A stretch of 9,623 nucleotides of DNA from Candidatus Bathyarchaeota archaeon (GCA_016934355.1 JAFGTA010000106.1:1-9623); one strand, 5' to 3'. Counted from the stretch's first letter, positions 1 through 6,100 are shown. The notes: generated from the sequence alone by a model not told the origin. Made by a program: numbers and translations.

Positions 1-2
1 GG

Positions 3-87
3 TGCGGAGGGTGGGATTTGAACCCACGAACTCCTAAGAGATAGGAACCTCAATCCTACGCCTTTGACCATGCTGGGCGACCTCCGC
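3..87 (-). tRNA. tRNA-Leu (anticodon GAG)
   Basis: The minus strand reads as a complete class II tRNA. The acceptor strands GCGGAGG (81-87) and CCTCCGC (4-10) pair perfectly, with discriminator A at 3. The T-arm is GTGGG-TTCAAAT-CCCAC. The anticodon stem TAGGA/TCCTA encloses loop TTGAGGT, which gives anticodon GAG and decodes CUC/CUU leucine codons. A long variable arm (TCTCTTAGGAGTTC region) is typical of tRNA-Leu. No intron is visible. The two bases beyond the discriminator are CC, so an encoded CCA is possible but its last base falls outside the window. The T-arm and acceptor end are repeated exactly near 3149. Confidence 0.95.
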
Positions 88-110
88 TAAAAACACAAAA
101 CCATTTCCAG

Positions 111-120
111 CGATTTATGT
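111..120 (-). promoter_or_regulatory. TATA-like box of the tRNA-Leu gene
   Basis: On the minus strand the segment reads ACATAAATC, centred about 28 nt upstream of the tRNA 5' end. That is the usual archaeal TATA-to-start spacing. It lies back to back with the promoter of the plus-strand gene at 169. Confidence 0.45.
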
Positions 121-140
121 TTTTACAAAATCTCCGCAGA

Positions 141-148
141 ATATAAAC
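141..148 (+). promoter_or_regulatory. TATA box for the Fpg-like gene, leaderless start
   Basis: ATATAAAC is preceded by a purine-rich stretch (GCAGA) that could act as a BRE. Its centre is about 25 nt before the ATG at 169, so transcription would start at or next to the A of that codon. This supports a leaderless mRNA and the ATG at 169 rather than the one at 181. Confidence 0.6.
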
Positions 149-168
149 GAGTCAACCCGCACTGAAAC

Positions 169-1020
169 ATGGGTAAGTATATGAGCGTCGAGTTACCGGA
201 GGCCAAGATACTCGCAGAGCAGATCAACGAGACCCTCGTCGGGAAGAAGGTCGCGTCCCACCAGGTCATGGACGCTGAGAAGCTTCAACGGATCGGGTTC
301 ATGAACAAGGACCTCGCAGACTATGATATCCTCGACGGCGAGACGGTGCTGGGCGCCGAGTCGGGCGGCAACACCGTCCACCTGAGGCTCAGCGGCGACG
401 CCAACCTCGTCATCTCCCCCGAGTACGGCGGCAGGGTCCAGTACAGCGAGCCCGGAGAGAAGCCCCCCGGCTACCACCTCAAGCTGGGCTTCACGGACGG
501 CTCCGCCCTCACGGTGAGGCTCACGAACATGGGCGTCGTAAGCGCCGCGGAGACAGGGGGCCTTGATAGACGTTACACGTACAGGCGGGACTTCAAAGGA
601 GCCGTGCCCCCGGACAGCCCCGGGTTCACCTACGAGTACTTCAAGGAGGCGTTCGGCAGCCAGAACAGGGCGCTGAAGCCCCTCCTCGTGGGCAAGGACG
701 CCGTCATGGTGGGGGTGAGCAACAGCGCGTTCCAGGACATCATCTACAGGGCGGGGCTCCACCCCAAGCGGAAGGCAAGCAGCCTCACAGAGGAAGAGAC
801 CCGCGGCCTCTACAACGCCGTTAAGGCGTTGGTGGATGAACGTCTCAGCCTGGGCGGCAAGGACGGGTGGACGGACCTCCAGGGCAAGGCAGGCGGCTAC
901 ACGCCGAGGATGGGCCCTAACATGAAGGACCAGAGCTGCCCACGGTGCGGCGCAGCCATAAAGAAGATAGCCCACGGCGGAGGACACGTCTATCTCTGCC
1001 CCGTGTGCCAGAAAGAGTGA
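169..1020 (+). CDS. Fpg/Nei (MutM-like) family protein with altered active site
   Basis: The 283-residue product matches the formamidopyrimidine-DNA glycosylase/endonuclease VIII fold from end to end. It has an N-terminal ELPE segment (residues 8-11), a beta-sandwich domain to about 150, an H2TH DNA-binding domain (about 165-225, with GVSNSAFQD and YRAGLHPKRKAS in place of the family GIGNIYADE and FRAGIHP), and a C-terminal zinc finger with Cys257, 260, 277 and 280. In true Fpg/Nei enzymes the mature N-terminal residue is the catalytic proline of MPELPE. Here the aligned position is Val, and five to seven residues precede it depending on start. The zinc-finger arginine is also replaced (GGGHVY instead of RGTHY). 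DNA binding is likely; classical glycosylase/lyase chemistry is doubtful. The start at 169 is chosen from the TATA box; ATG 181 (MSVELPE) is the alternative. Confidence 0.85.
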   Translation: MGKYMSVELPEAKILAEQINETLVGKKVASHQVMDAEKLQRIGFMNKDLADYDILDGETVLGAESGGNTVHLRLSGDANLVISPEYGGRVQYSEPGEKPPGYHLKLGFTDGSALTVRLTNMGVVSAAETGGLDRRYTYRRDFKGAVPPDSPGFTYEYFKEAFGSQNRALKPLLVGKDAVMVGVSNSAFQDIIYRAGLHPKRKASSLTEEETRGLYNAVKALVDERLSLGGKDGWTDLQGKAGGYTPRMGPNMKDQSCPRCGAAIKKIAHGGGHVYLCPVCQKE

Positions 1021-1021
1021 C

Positions 1022-1034
1022 GACGGCTTAAGGC
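1022..1034 (+). other. Small hairpin after the Fpg-like gene
   Basis: CGGC-TTAAG-GCCG follows the stop codon by one base and can form a 4-bp stem. No T-run follows, so it is at best a weak termination or mRNA-end structure. Confidence 0.2.
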
Positions 1035-1080
1035 CGAAGCGAGCGAAGACTACTAATCCCCCTGAACCCATCTTGAAGCA

Positions 1081-2196
1081 GTGTTCTCCATGGGTAAGGG
1101 AAAGAGGGCGCGGGGCCTTGGCGTCCCATTCATAGGGACACCCGGCCCGCTGAACGCGATAACCGACGTGGAAGGCGTCGCGGTGGGGCACTCCACAATC
1201 ATAGAGGGGGAGGGCAGACTGGTCGTCGGCAAGGGCCCCGTCAGGACCGGCGTGACTGCGGTGCTGCCACGCGGCGGGGGCTACGACCCGGTGTTCGCGG
1301 GTTGGAGCTGCCTCAACGGGAACGGCGAGATGACGGGCACCACGTGGGTGGAGGAGTCCGGGTTTCTGGAGGGCCCCGTCATGATCACCAACACCCACAG
1401 CGTGGGCGTGGTCCACGACGCCGTCATCGAGTGGATGACCTGGCGTAGATCGGAGAACCCGTCGTTGGGCGAGGTTCACTGGTCGTTGCCCGTGGTGACG
1501 GAGACCTATGACGGCAGACTCAACGACATCAACGGGTTCCACGTGAAGAGGCGTCACGCGTTCGAGGCGCTGGAGTCGGCGTCGGCGGGCCCCGTGGAGG
1601 AGGGCAACGTGGGCGGTGGCACCGGGATGGTGTGCCACCAGTTCAAGGGCGGCATAGGCACCGCGTCCAGGCGGCTCGGCGGCGAGGAGGGAGGCTACAC
1701 GGTGGGCGTGCTTGTGCAGGCTAACTACGGGTCTAGGGAGCTTCTCACCGTCGCCGGCGTCCCCGTGGGCCGCGAGATACCGGACCTCATGCCGGTCATC
1801 AGCGAGGACAAGGCTGTCGGCGGCTCCATCATCGTTGTGGTGGCGACGGACGCCCCGCTGCTGCCTCACCAGTTGAAGCGGCTGGCTCGGCGGACGCCCC
1901 TCGGGGTGGCGAGGGTGGGCGGCGTCGGCAGCGACAGCTCTGGTGACATCTTCATCGCGTTCTCCACGGCGAACTCGGGGGTCCACGGGAAGGAGAGGGT
2001 GTCGACGGTGAGGATGCTTTCCAACGACAGGAACTCGCCGCTGTTCCTCGCCGTGGTTCAGGCGACTGAGGAGGCCGTGGTCAACGCGTTGGTGGCGGCT
2101 GAGACCATGACGGGGGTAGACGGAAACACGGTGTACGCGCTCCCCCACGGTAGGCTGGTGGAGGCGCTGAGGAAGTATAATCGACTCGCCGTGTGA
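1081..2196 (+). CDS. P1 family peptidase, DmpA-type (S58, L-aminopeptidase/D-esterase-like)
   Basis: The 371-residue product has the length and ordered motifs of the DmpA/BapA family: ITDVEGVAVGHST near residues 27-39, GPVRTGVTAVLPRGG, TNTHSVGVVHDAV, GNVGGGTGM, VVATDAPLLPHQLKRL and SGDIFIAFSTAN. These Ntn-type enzymes cleave themselves, and the new N-terminal serine becomes the nucleophile. In DmpA the cut is Gly249-Ser250; here Gly248-Ser249 precedes IIVVVATDAP and is the predicted site, giving alpha and beta chains of about 248 and 123 residues. The family releases N-terminal residues from short peptides, amides or beta-peptides; the substrate here is unknown. No signal peptide is seen, so it is probably cytoplasmic. 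The start is GTG 1081; ATG 1090 is an in-frame alternative and neither has a clear ribosome-binding site. Confidence 0.92.
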   Translation: MFSMGKGKRARGLGVPFIGTPGPLNAITDVEGVAVGHSTIIEGEGRLVVGKGPVRTGVTAVLPRGGGYDPVFAGWSCLNGNGEMTGTTWVEESGFLEGPVMITNTHSVGVVHDAVIEWMTWRRSENPSLGEVHWSLPVVTETYDGRLNDINGFHVKRRHAFEALESASAGPVEEGNVGGGTGMVCHQFKGGIGTASRRLGGEEGGYTVGVLVQANYGSRELLTVAGVPVGREIPDLMPVISEDKAVGGSIIVVVATDAPLLPHQLKRLARRTPLGVARVGGVGSDSSGDIFIAFSTANSGVHGKERVSTVRMLSNDRNSPLFLAVVQATEEAVVNALVAAETMTGVDGNTVYALPHGRLVEALRKYNRLAV

Positions 2197-2232
2197 AGGA
2201 AAAAACATGAGCTTGGGACAGACGACGGGGGG

Positions 2233-2742
2233 TTGCGAGGGTTGACGCCTATAGGCTTCTCTCTCCGGCAGGGGCTGCTCTACTCCGTCGCCATGGTTGC
2301 GTACCTCCTAGTCATGATGAGGACCGTCGACCCCAGGGTGTGGGGGTACACCGACTACCCTGAGAGAGTCAAGCGGAAGGTTCCGCCCCCGACGGAGGAG
2401 GAGAGGCGGCGGAGGTGGCTTTTTGCGGGGCCGTACCTACTGTTCTTCCCGACGTACCCCGTCTACTCGCTTCTCAGGCTCAGGGCTATGCTGGGTGGGG
2501 CCATATCCTTCATGGACGGCTTCATGCATCTCCTCTTGTTGGCTGGCTTGGCTTCCCTCGGGGATCTGGTGATCCTTGACTGGCTCATCATAAGCAGGAT
2601 TACTCCGAGGTGGGTAGTCATCGAGGGGTCTGATGCCGCCGACTACAAGGACTTCACGCACCACTACGTTGGCCACGTCTACGCGTCGGTGGTGATCGTC
2701 GCCGTGTGCGCCGTCGTCGCGTACATCGTGTCGGTGGTGTAG
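2233..2742 (+). CDS. Small integral membrane protein, four predicted helices
   Basis: The product has 169 residues with hydrophobic segments near 13-30, 62-80, 95-120 and 149-168, so a polytopic membrane protein is likely. A charged loop rich in Arg, Glu and Pro (about 42-61) joins the first two helices. The segment DWLIISRITPRWVVIEGSD before the last helix, followed by a YKDF-THH stretch, resembles a conserved patch in uncharacterised membrane proteins; I cannot name the family. The TTG at 2233 follows a G-rich run that could serve as a ribosome-binding site. Another TTG (2242) and an ATG (2294) are alternatives, the last of which would cut into helix 1. It lies 36 nt after the DmpA-type gene on the same strand and may be cotranscribed. 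Confidence 0.75.
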   Translation: MRGLTPIGFSLRQGLLYSVAMVAYLLVMMRTVDPRVWGYTDYPERVKRKVPPPTEEERRRRWLFAGPYLLFFPTYPVYSLLRLRAMLGGAISFMDGFMHLLLLAGLASLGDLVILDWLIISRITPRWVVIEGSDAADYKDFTHHYVGHVYASVVIVAVCAVVAYIVSVV

Positions 2743-2745
2743 GTT

Positions 2746-2781
2746 TGTTGCGGAGGGTAGGATTTGAACCACGCCCTCTAT
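2746..2781 (-). pseudogene. Degenerate tRNA 3'-end remnant (copy B)
   Basis: The minus strand carries T-loop TTCAAAT, the 3' acceptor strand CCTCCGC and discriminator A, as in the tRNA-Leu at the left edge. One T-stem base is missing, the T-stem no longer pairs, and the terminal CCA has become ACA. No matching 5' acceptor strand lies nearby. Upstream on the minus strand, GCCC-N12-GGGC (2774-2793) looks more like a D-arm than a variable arm. It is a non-functional remnant directly behind the membrane-protein gene. Confidence 0.65.
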
Positions 2782-2816
2782 CCGGCTTGGGCGCCAATGC
2801 CACAAGTGATTCTCGT

Positions 2817-2840
2817 CTAGAATATTCTTGAGAAATCGTC
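2817..2840 (-). pseudogene. Remnant of a RelE-type toxin C-terminus
   Basis: The minus strand encodes DDFSRIF followed by a stop, the same last seven residues as the truncated toxin at 8335-8478. The surrounding 27 nt (2816-2842) match 8334-8360 at 25 positions, and both differences are synonymous (Arg AGA/CGA, Asp GAT/GAC). Upstream in this frame there is a stop after a few codons, so only the gene's last few codons survive. Confidence 0.6.
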
Positions 2841-2977
2841 GTTTATTTTTCATTCAAATATATTTAATAAATAGAGGCACACTGTACATCGTTATAAATT
2901 ACTTTTTTTCGCTTAATATTCGCTAATAAGGTATTATCAAAAAATCGAATTTTATAGTTACAAAATATACATAAATA

Positions 2978-2992
2978 ACAGTAAATTACTGT
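2978..2992. repeat. 15-bp palindrome ACAGTAA-A-TTACTGT
   Basis: Two perfect 7-bp arms surround a single central base within AT-rich DNA. The size suits a dimeric helix-turn-helix or ribbon-helix-helix operator, or a short hairpin. No intact gene starts next to it, so any regulatory target may have been lost. Confidence 0.45.
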
Positions 2993-3079
2993 ATTATGGA
3001 ATTCCCAGATGGGGTCCATGGTTTCTCCCTGCTATCGCCATTAGATGGGGAGAAAAGCTTGCCCTATCTGTTATTTAAT

Positions 3080-3116
3080 TCACTGAACTAGAACGGAAAG
3101 TCGTTCTGTCACTGAA
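3080..3116. repeat. Hairpin AGAACG/CGTTCT flanked by direct repeats
   Basis: A 6-bp stem (3090-3095 with 3102-3107) and 6-nt loop sits between two exact copies of TCACTGAA (3080-3087 and 3109-3116). The symmetrical layout could be a recombination or protein-binding site, or chance. Confidence 0.35.
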
Positions 3117-3147
3117 GGTGTATCATGGTTGATCATGTATCTAATAT

Positions 3148-3182
3148 TGGTGCGGAGGGTGGGATTTGAACCCACGCTCTAT
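3148..3182 (-). pseudogene. tRNA 3'-end fragment with intact T-arm and CCA (copy C)
   Basis: The 28 nt at 3149-3176 are identical to window positions 1-28, the 3' end of the tRNA-Leu. They cover discriminator, acceptor 3' strand, a fully paired T-arm and the adjoining G; a CCA is encoded (3148-3150). Beyond that, sequence diverges: the minus strand reads GATAGAG before the T-arm, not the tRNA-Leu variable arm. No 5' acceptor strand (forward CCTCCGC) lies within the following few hundred bases. It may be an attachment-site remnant, or less likely the 3' half of a split tRNA. Confidence 0.7.
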
Positions 3183-3335
3183 CGGTGGATTGCCAGTGTT
3201 TTTCCTCGTAAAATATGTTAATGTCCGAATTTTAATCAGCAGGGCGTTGTCAACTATTCTTTCCAACGACTCTGTCAATTTTTCTCTTCAAAAACGCTTT
3301 TCTCAGAGGCCGACTGTCTTTCCATCGAATTTACC

Positions 3336-3449
3336 ATGGACTTCGAAGAGGATACCTACACCGCCATCTTCTCCGCGCTGAAACACCCCATTCGCCGAAG
3401 GATTCCGAGCGCGATTCAGGCGCAAGGTGAGAACAACGGCAAACCCTAG
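3336..3449 (+). pseudogene. Truncated winged-helix (ArsR-like) regulator
   Basis: An ATG opens a 37-codon frame beginning MDFEEDTYTAIFSALKHPIR and ending at TAG 3447-3449. The first 23 or so residues match the first helix of archaeal ArsR-like winged-helix regulators, which normally continue as RRRIL plus about 70 or more residues holding the recognition helix and wing. Here the sequence turns into IPSAIQAQGENNGKP and stops. There is no clear TATA box at the expected distance. I read this as the stump of a regulator cut by a deletion or rearrangement near 3405-3415; the downstream 200 bp show no convincing continuation in another frame. Confidence 0.65.
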
Positions 3450-3659
3450 CGCTCCATCCGATATAGGTGCTATCGAAAATGACTAGAAGGCTCCTATGTG
3501 ATTAAACATGATTACACCCTAGACGATATGAGGAGAAGAGGGAGTCATGCATCCGATGAGGCGTTAGCGGTGGGTGATGGTAGTTTTCAGCACGCCGTTG
3601 GCTAGTCAGATGGGGTTTGATGCTCACCTCTGCGAGGCCCCATAGGCGCTGAAAACTTG
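3450..3659. other. Non-coding stretch between regulator stump and C45 gene
   Basis: Nothing here reads as a gene. The right part contains the foldable segment at 3582-3657, which ends two bases before the stop codon of the minus-strand C45 gene. Confidence 0.4.
3582..3657. ncRNA. Candidate structured RNA or 3'-UTR fold
   Basis: A perfect 10-bp outer stem (AGTTTTCAGC at 3582-3591 with GCTGAAAACT at 3648-3657) encloses further pairing. There is GCC/GGC (3594-3596 with 3600-3602), ATGGGG/CCCCAT (3610-3615 with 3638-3643), and CCTC/GAGG (3627-3630 with 3634-3637). The whole unit is 76 nt and could fold on either strand. On the minus strand it directly follows the C45 hydrolase stop and may protect or end that mRNA. 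It does not fit a tRNA and I cannot place it in a known RNA class. Confidence 0.4.
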
Positions 3660-4649
3660 TTAGAAATAAAAATCTTCGTAAATGCCATCAATCGGGGTAC
3701 CCTTTGACAAACTGAAGCTTCTTTCTCCAGTCGTGGCTATCCATGACCACACGGTCACAAACGATTTTGACTCTTTTTCACCTCTGAAATTTGATAATAC
3801 ACCCCTCTCCGGATCGTTGAGTATTCGCTTGATATCATCAACGATGAGATCGTCCTTTTTCCTTTCAAACCATTTACTGATTTGATCATGTCTTTCATAC
3901 GTCTTATACATCGGGTCCCCATCGTCGTTGAACCGTTTCATCTCCTCCGAAGTGAAGTGATTCGTGATCACGCCGAAGCCGTTTTCGGGGCGTATCACGT
4001 TGACGCCTTGCTGGGCCGCTTCGACGACCATGATGCTCCTAGAGTCGGCGACGAGGAAGTTCTTTGTCCACAGGTGGGGCAACTCCATCAGAAGGCTTGC
4101 GGCCTCCTCGGTGTTCCCGCAGTTGTCCAACACCGCGCGCACTGCAATGTGGTCCCATACCCCCGGTCTGCTGTTATACTTACCCCGAACTCCCGTGGCT
4201 GCGATGGCCAACCCCTTCTCGTTTATCCCGTCTTCTCTGCCGACGATCATGTCGAAGACGCATCCCATGTGCGAGTAGTAGCCTTTAGGGTAGATCTTGT
4301 ACAGATCGAAATGCTGGAAGAACTCGGGGCCGTCATAGTTACGGGCAAAAAGGGTCTTACGATCTCTCGTATGCACCCCGTCTACGGCGAAAACAGTGCA
4401 TCCAGGGCATCTCCCCAGAGTCAGAGTGTGCGTGAGGATATTCTCGTGATCGTATTTACCGCCGTCGGCGAAGCCGCGGATTTCCTCTATAAGCTCAGGG
4501 ACGACGTCTTTGATCTCGTCTGCAGTCTTCAAAGCAAACGATTTTTTTCTTTCGGAATAGTGTGGGATTTCTCTATTCTGTTTTCTAAATTGGTCTCCCA
4601 TCTGGAAACCTATCTCATACGTTGTTCCTCGAACATCGTATACCTTCAT
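3660..4649 (-). CDS. C45-type Ntn hydrolase (acyl-CoA:6-APA acyltransferase-like)
   Basis: The 329-residue product resembles peptidase family C45, N-terminal-nucleophile hydrolases that mature by cutting before a cysteine and then hydrolyse or transfer acyl-amide groups. The family pattern starts with a helical proregion of the form RGTTYEIGFQMGDQFR. The nucleophile is probably Cys84 in RCPGCTVF, followed by FARNYD, GREDGINEKGLAIAATG, NFLVADSRS and ITNHF. No signal peptide or membrane helix is present. The substrate cannot be read from sequence. The frame stays open upstream to 4733, but ATG 4649 is preferred because homologues begin here, because GGGGAAGG lies upstream, and because a TATA box sits about 35 nt before it. 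The gene stands alone, next to the scar zone. Confidence 0.82.
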   Translation of the reverse strand: MKVYDVRGTTYEIGFQMGDQFRKQNREIPHYSERKKSFALKTADEIKDVVPELIEEIRGFADGGKYDHENILTHTLTLGRCPGCTVFAVDGVHTRDRKTLFARNYDGPEFFQHFDLYKIYPKGYYSHMGCVFDMIVGREDGINEKGLAIAATGVRGKYNSRPGVWDHIAVRAVLDNCGNTEEAASLLMELPHLWTKNFLVADSRSIMVVEAAQQGVNVIRPENGFGVITNHFTSEEMKRFNDDGDPMYKTYERHDQISKWFERKKDDLIVDDIKRILNDPERGVLSNFRGEKESKSFVTVWSWIATTGERSFSLSKGTPIDGIYEDFYF

Positions 4650-4679
4650 TTTAACAATCCTTCCCCATCTTCTAGAACG

Positions 4680-4689
4680 CGTTATATGG
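4680..4689 (-). promoter_or_regulatory. TATA box for the C45 hydrolase gene
   Basis: The minus strand reads CCATATAAC about 35 nt before ATG 4649, which predicts a leader of roughly 10 nt. This position excludes the longer reading frame beginning at 4733. Confidence 0.5.
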
Positions 4690-4803
4690 AGCGATATAGT
4701 GACAGCTGTAATAAATCTGAATGGTACGCTCATGTAGTAAATCCCAAAAACTTTGAGGACGTATTCGATGACTCCATGAGTTCGTACTGCCAGCTAAAAT
4801 AGA

Positions 4804-4838
4804 TGGCGCCGAGAAAGGGATTTGAACCTACGCTCTAT
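4804..4838 (-). pseudogene. tRNA 3'-end-like fragment (copy D)
   Basis: The minus strand ends TCTCGGC-G-CCA (acceptor strand 4808-4814, discriminator 4807, CCA 4804-4806), preceded by T-loop TTCAAAT (4820-4826). T-stem strands GTAGG and CCCTT pair poorly, so it is probably dead. A complementary strand GCCGGGG lies at 4879-4885, inside the end of the kelch gene, and would give a 7-bp acceptor stem with two G-U pairs. However, no acceptable D or anticodon arm fits between. Like copies B and C it has ATAGAG just before the T-arm, but its acceptor sequence differs, so a different tRNA was the source. Confidence 0.5.
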
Positions 4839-4855
4839 TGTAGCTTCGGTGTAGA

Positions 4856-6100
4856 TTAGTCCCGAACCCTCTTTCCTACCCCGGCGCGGCTGCCTACTTT
4901 GAAGGGCTTCACGCCAGCTGAGAGAAGCACAGCTAGCGCTACGCCGAGGATGATCGAGGGCAGGGTGAACCCGGGTATCCCGGTCTGACCCGGGTCTTCT
5001 TCCCCTTCAGCTGTTGTCGACTCGGAGGAGCCCTCCTGCGTATCAGTCGAAACGGATCCGGGGGACGCTTCCCGCCACGTTCCCTCGGCGACGTCGAGGA
5101 CCCAGAGGTCGTCGAGGGAAGGCTCACCTATCTCCATGAGCCCGCCGAATAGGATGAGTGCCCCATGGACGGGGTCGTATACCAGCGCCGAGTTCTCCCT
5201 ACTCGGGGGACCATCATCCGTGTCCAGCCTCTCCCACGCGTCGGCTGAGAGGTCGTAGAGCCACGTGTCTCCTAGGACGGCGTCGTTTTCGCCTGACCCC
5301 CCGAAGACAGCCATCTTCCCCCTGTCGCTGTCGTAGGCGAGGGCGTGCCAGTACCTCCTGGGGAGGGATGTGGCTGTGTCCACCTTCGTCCATGTGTCAG
5401 AGGGGTAGTCGTACATCCAGACGCCGTCACTGTAGCCGTGGCTCATCACCCCGTTCTCGGTGATGGACCAGTGGCCACCGTACATAACCAGCGCCGCGTT
5501 CACGGAGTCGTACACCATGTGGTGGCCGTACTGGGGCATGGGGGACTCCTCGGGGCTCATCTGGGTCCAGTTACCCTCGGCGGGGTCGTAGACCCACGTG
5601 TCCCCTGGGTGGGCGCCGCCTCTGCAGTAGCCGTCATGGAGGACTATGATATCGTTCGCCTCGTCGTATGCCATGGCTGCGTCGCTTCTGGGCGACGGGG
5701 TGACGCTGGGGTGCAGCTGGGTCCACTCGTTGGCCTCGATGTCGTACGTCCACGTGTCTCCTATGCGATCCTCCGCGCCGTACCCCCCGAAGAGGAGCAG
5801 CTGGTGTCGGTCGGGGTCATATACCATCATGGGGTTGAACCTGCTTGGAGGCCGGGGCGAGCACTCGATCAACTCCCACATGTCTGCAGCGGGGTCGTAT
5901 GACCAGAGGTCGTCGTAGAAGGTGTAGCCGTCGTCCCATACCGCGCCGCCGAACAGGAGGACTCGCTGGTTCACGGGATCGTAGACCATGCGATGCCCGA
6001 ACCTCGCAGTGGGGGCGCCGTCTGACGCCTCCACATGTGGGAGCATGCACGGTGAACTTAGCATAACCAGCGCTACGAGGAGGACTCTAAATTTTATCAA
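4856..6100 (-). CDS. Secreted, membrane-anchored kelch-repeat beta-propeller protein
   Basis: The 414-residue product starts with a signal peptide (residues 1 to about 25). About six kelch repeats follow, each with a YD-P or YD-D motif, a hydrophobic strand ending in GG (LLFGG, AVFGG, LILFGG) and a closing W-YD and W pair, as expected for a six-bladed beta-propeller. A Ser/Thr/Glu-rich linker (about 350-370) leads to GIPGFTLPSI and one hydrophobic helix (about 379-396), then a basic tail. The IPGF-helix-basic end is common in archaeal surface proteins and suggests anchoring with the propeller outside the cell. Such propellers bind proteins or sugars; no catalytic residues are apparent. The start is TTG at 6100, which gives the best signal peptide; an internal ATG 12 codons later is possible. 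Confidence 0.88.
   Translation of the reverse strand: MIKFRVLLVALVMLSSPCMLPHVEASDGAPTARFGHRMVYDPVNQRVLLFGGAVWDDGYTFYDDLWSYDPAADMWELIECSPRPPSRFNPMMVYDPDRHQLLLFGGYGAEDRIGDTWTYDIEANEWTQLHPSVTPSPRSDAAMAYDEANDIIVLHDGYCRGGAHPGDTWVYDPAEGNWTQMSPEESPMPQYGHHMVYDSVNAALVMYGGHWSITENGVMSHGYSDGVWMYDYPSDTWTKVDTATSLPRRYWHALAYDSDRGKMAVFGGSGENDAVLGDTWLYDLSADAWERLDTDDGPPSRENSALVYDPVHGALILFGGLMEIGEPSLDDLWVLDVAEGTWREASPGSVSTDTQEGSSESTTAEGEEDPGQTGIPGFTLPSIILGVALAVLLSAGVKPFKVGSRAGVGKRVRD

Larger units (their letters stand above)
2843..3147. other. AT-rich intergenic island without a gene
   Basis: I see no credible coding region here. Long A/T runs dominate to about 2999, then composition becomes mixed. It holds a near-perfect palindrome (2978-2992), a potential 8-bp stem TTTCTCCC/GGGAGAAA (3022-3029 with 3048-3055), and a 6-bp hairpin between direct repeats (3080-3116). 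It lies between two tRNA-end remnants. Confidence 0.5.

Noticed and set aside
193..2208. A 671-codon open frame on the minus strand spanning the Fpg-like and DmpA-like genes
   Set aside because: It lies antisense to two well-supported genes in GC-rich DNA, is rich in His, Arg, Val and Leu as expected of a shadow frame, and matches no protein family I know.
2843..3147. A CRISPR array or other regular repeat array
   Set aside because: I saw no evenly spaced direct repeats here or elsewhere in the window; the repeats are isolated dyads.
1..3176. A 3.1-kb integrated element bounded by the 28-nt repeats
   Set aside because: The intact tRNA has its 3' end at the left, so an element inserted there would extend left of the window. 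The genes between the repeats are also GC-rich chromosomal-type genes with no integrase.
3166..3381. A 71-codon plus-strand frame starting inside the tRNA-end remnant
   Set aside because: It begins within tRNA-derived sequence, overlaps the regulator stump in another frame, and shows no family features.
3882..4802. A 306-codon plus-strand frame opposite the C45 hydrolase
   Set aside because: It is antisense to a gene with clear family motifs and its composition is that of a complementary-strand frame.
4804..4885. A complete tRNA using GCCGGGG at 4879-4885 as 5' acceptor strand
   Set aside because: The acceptor pairs, but the T-stem has mismatches, no D or anticodon arm can be drawn, and the 5' half would overlap the kelch coding end.
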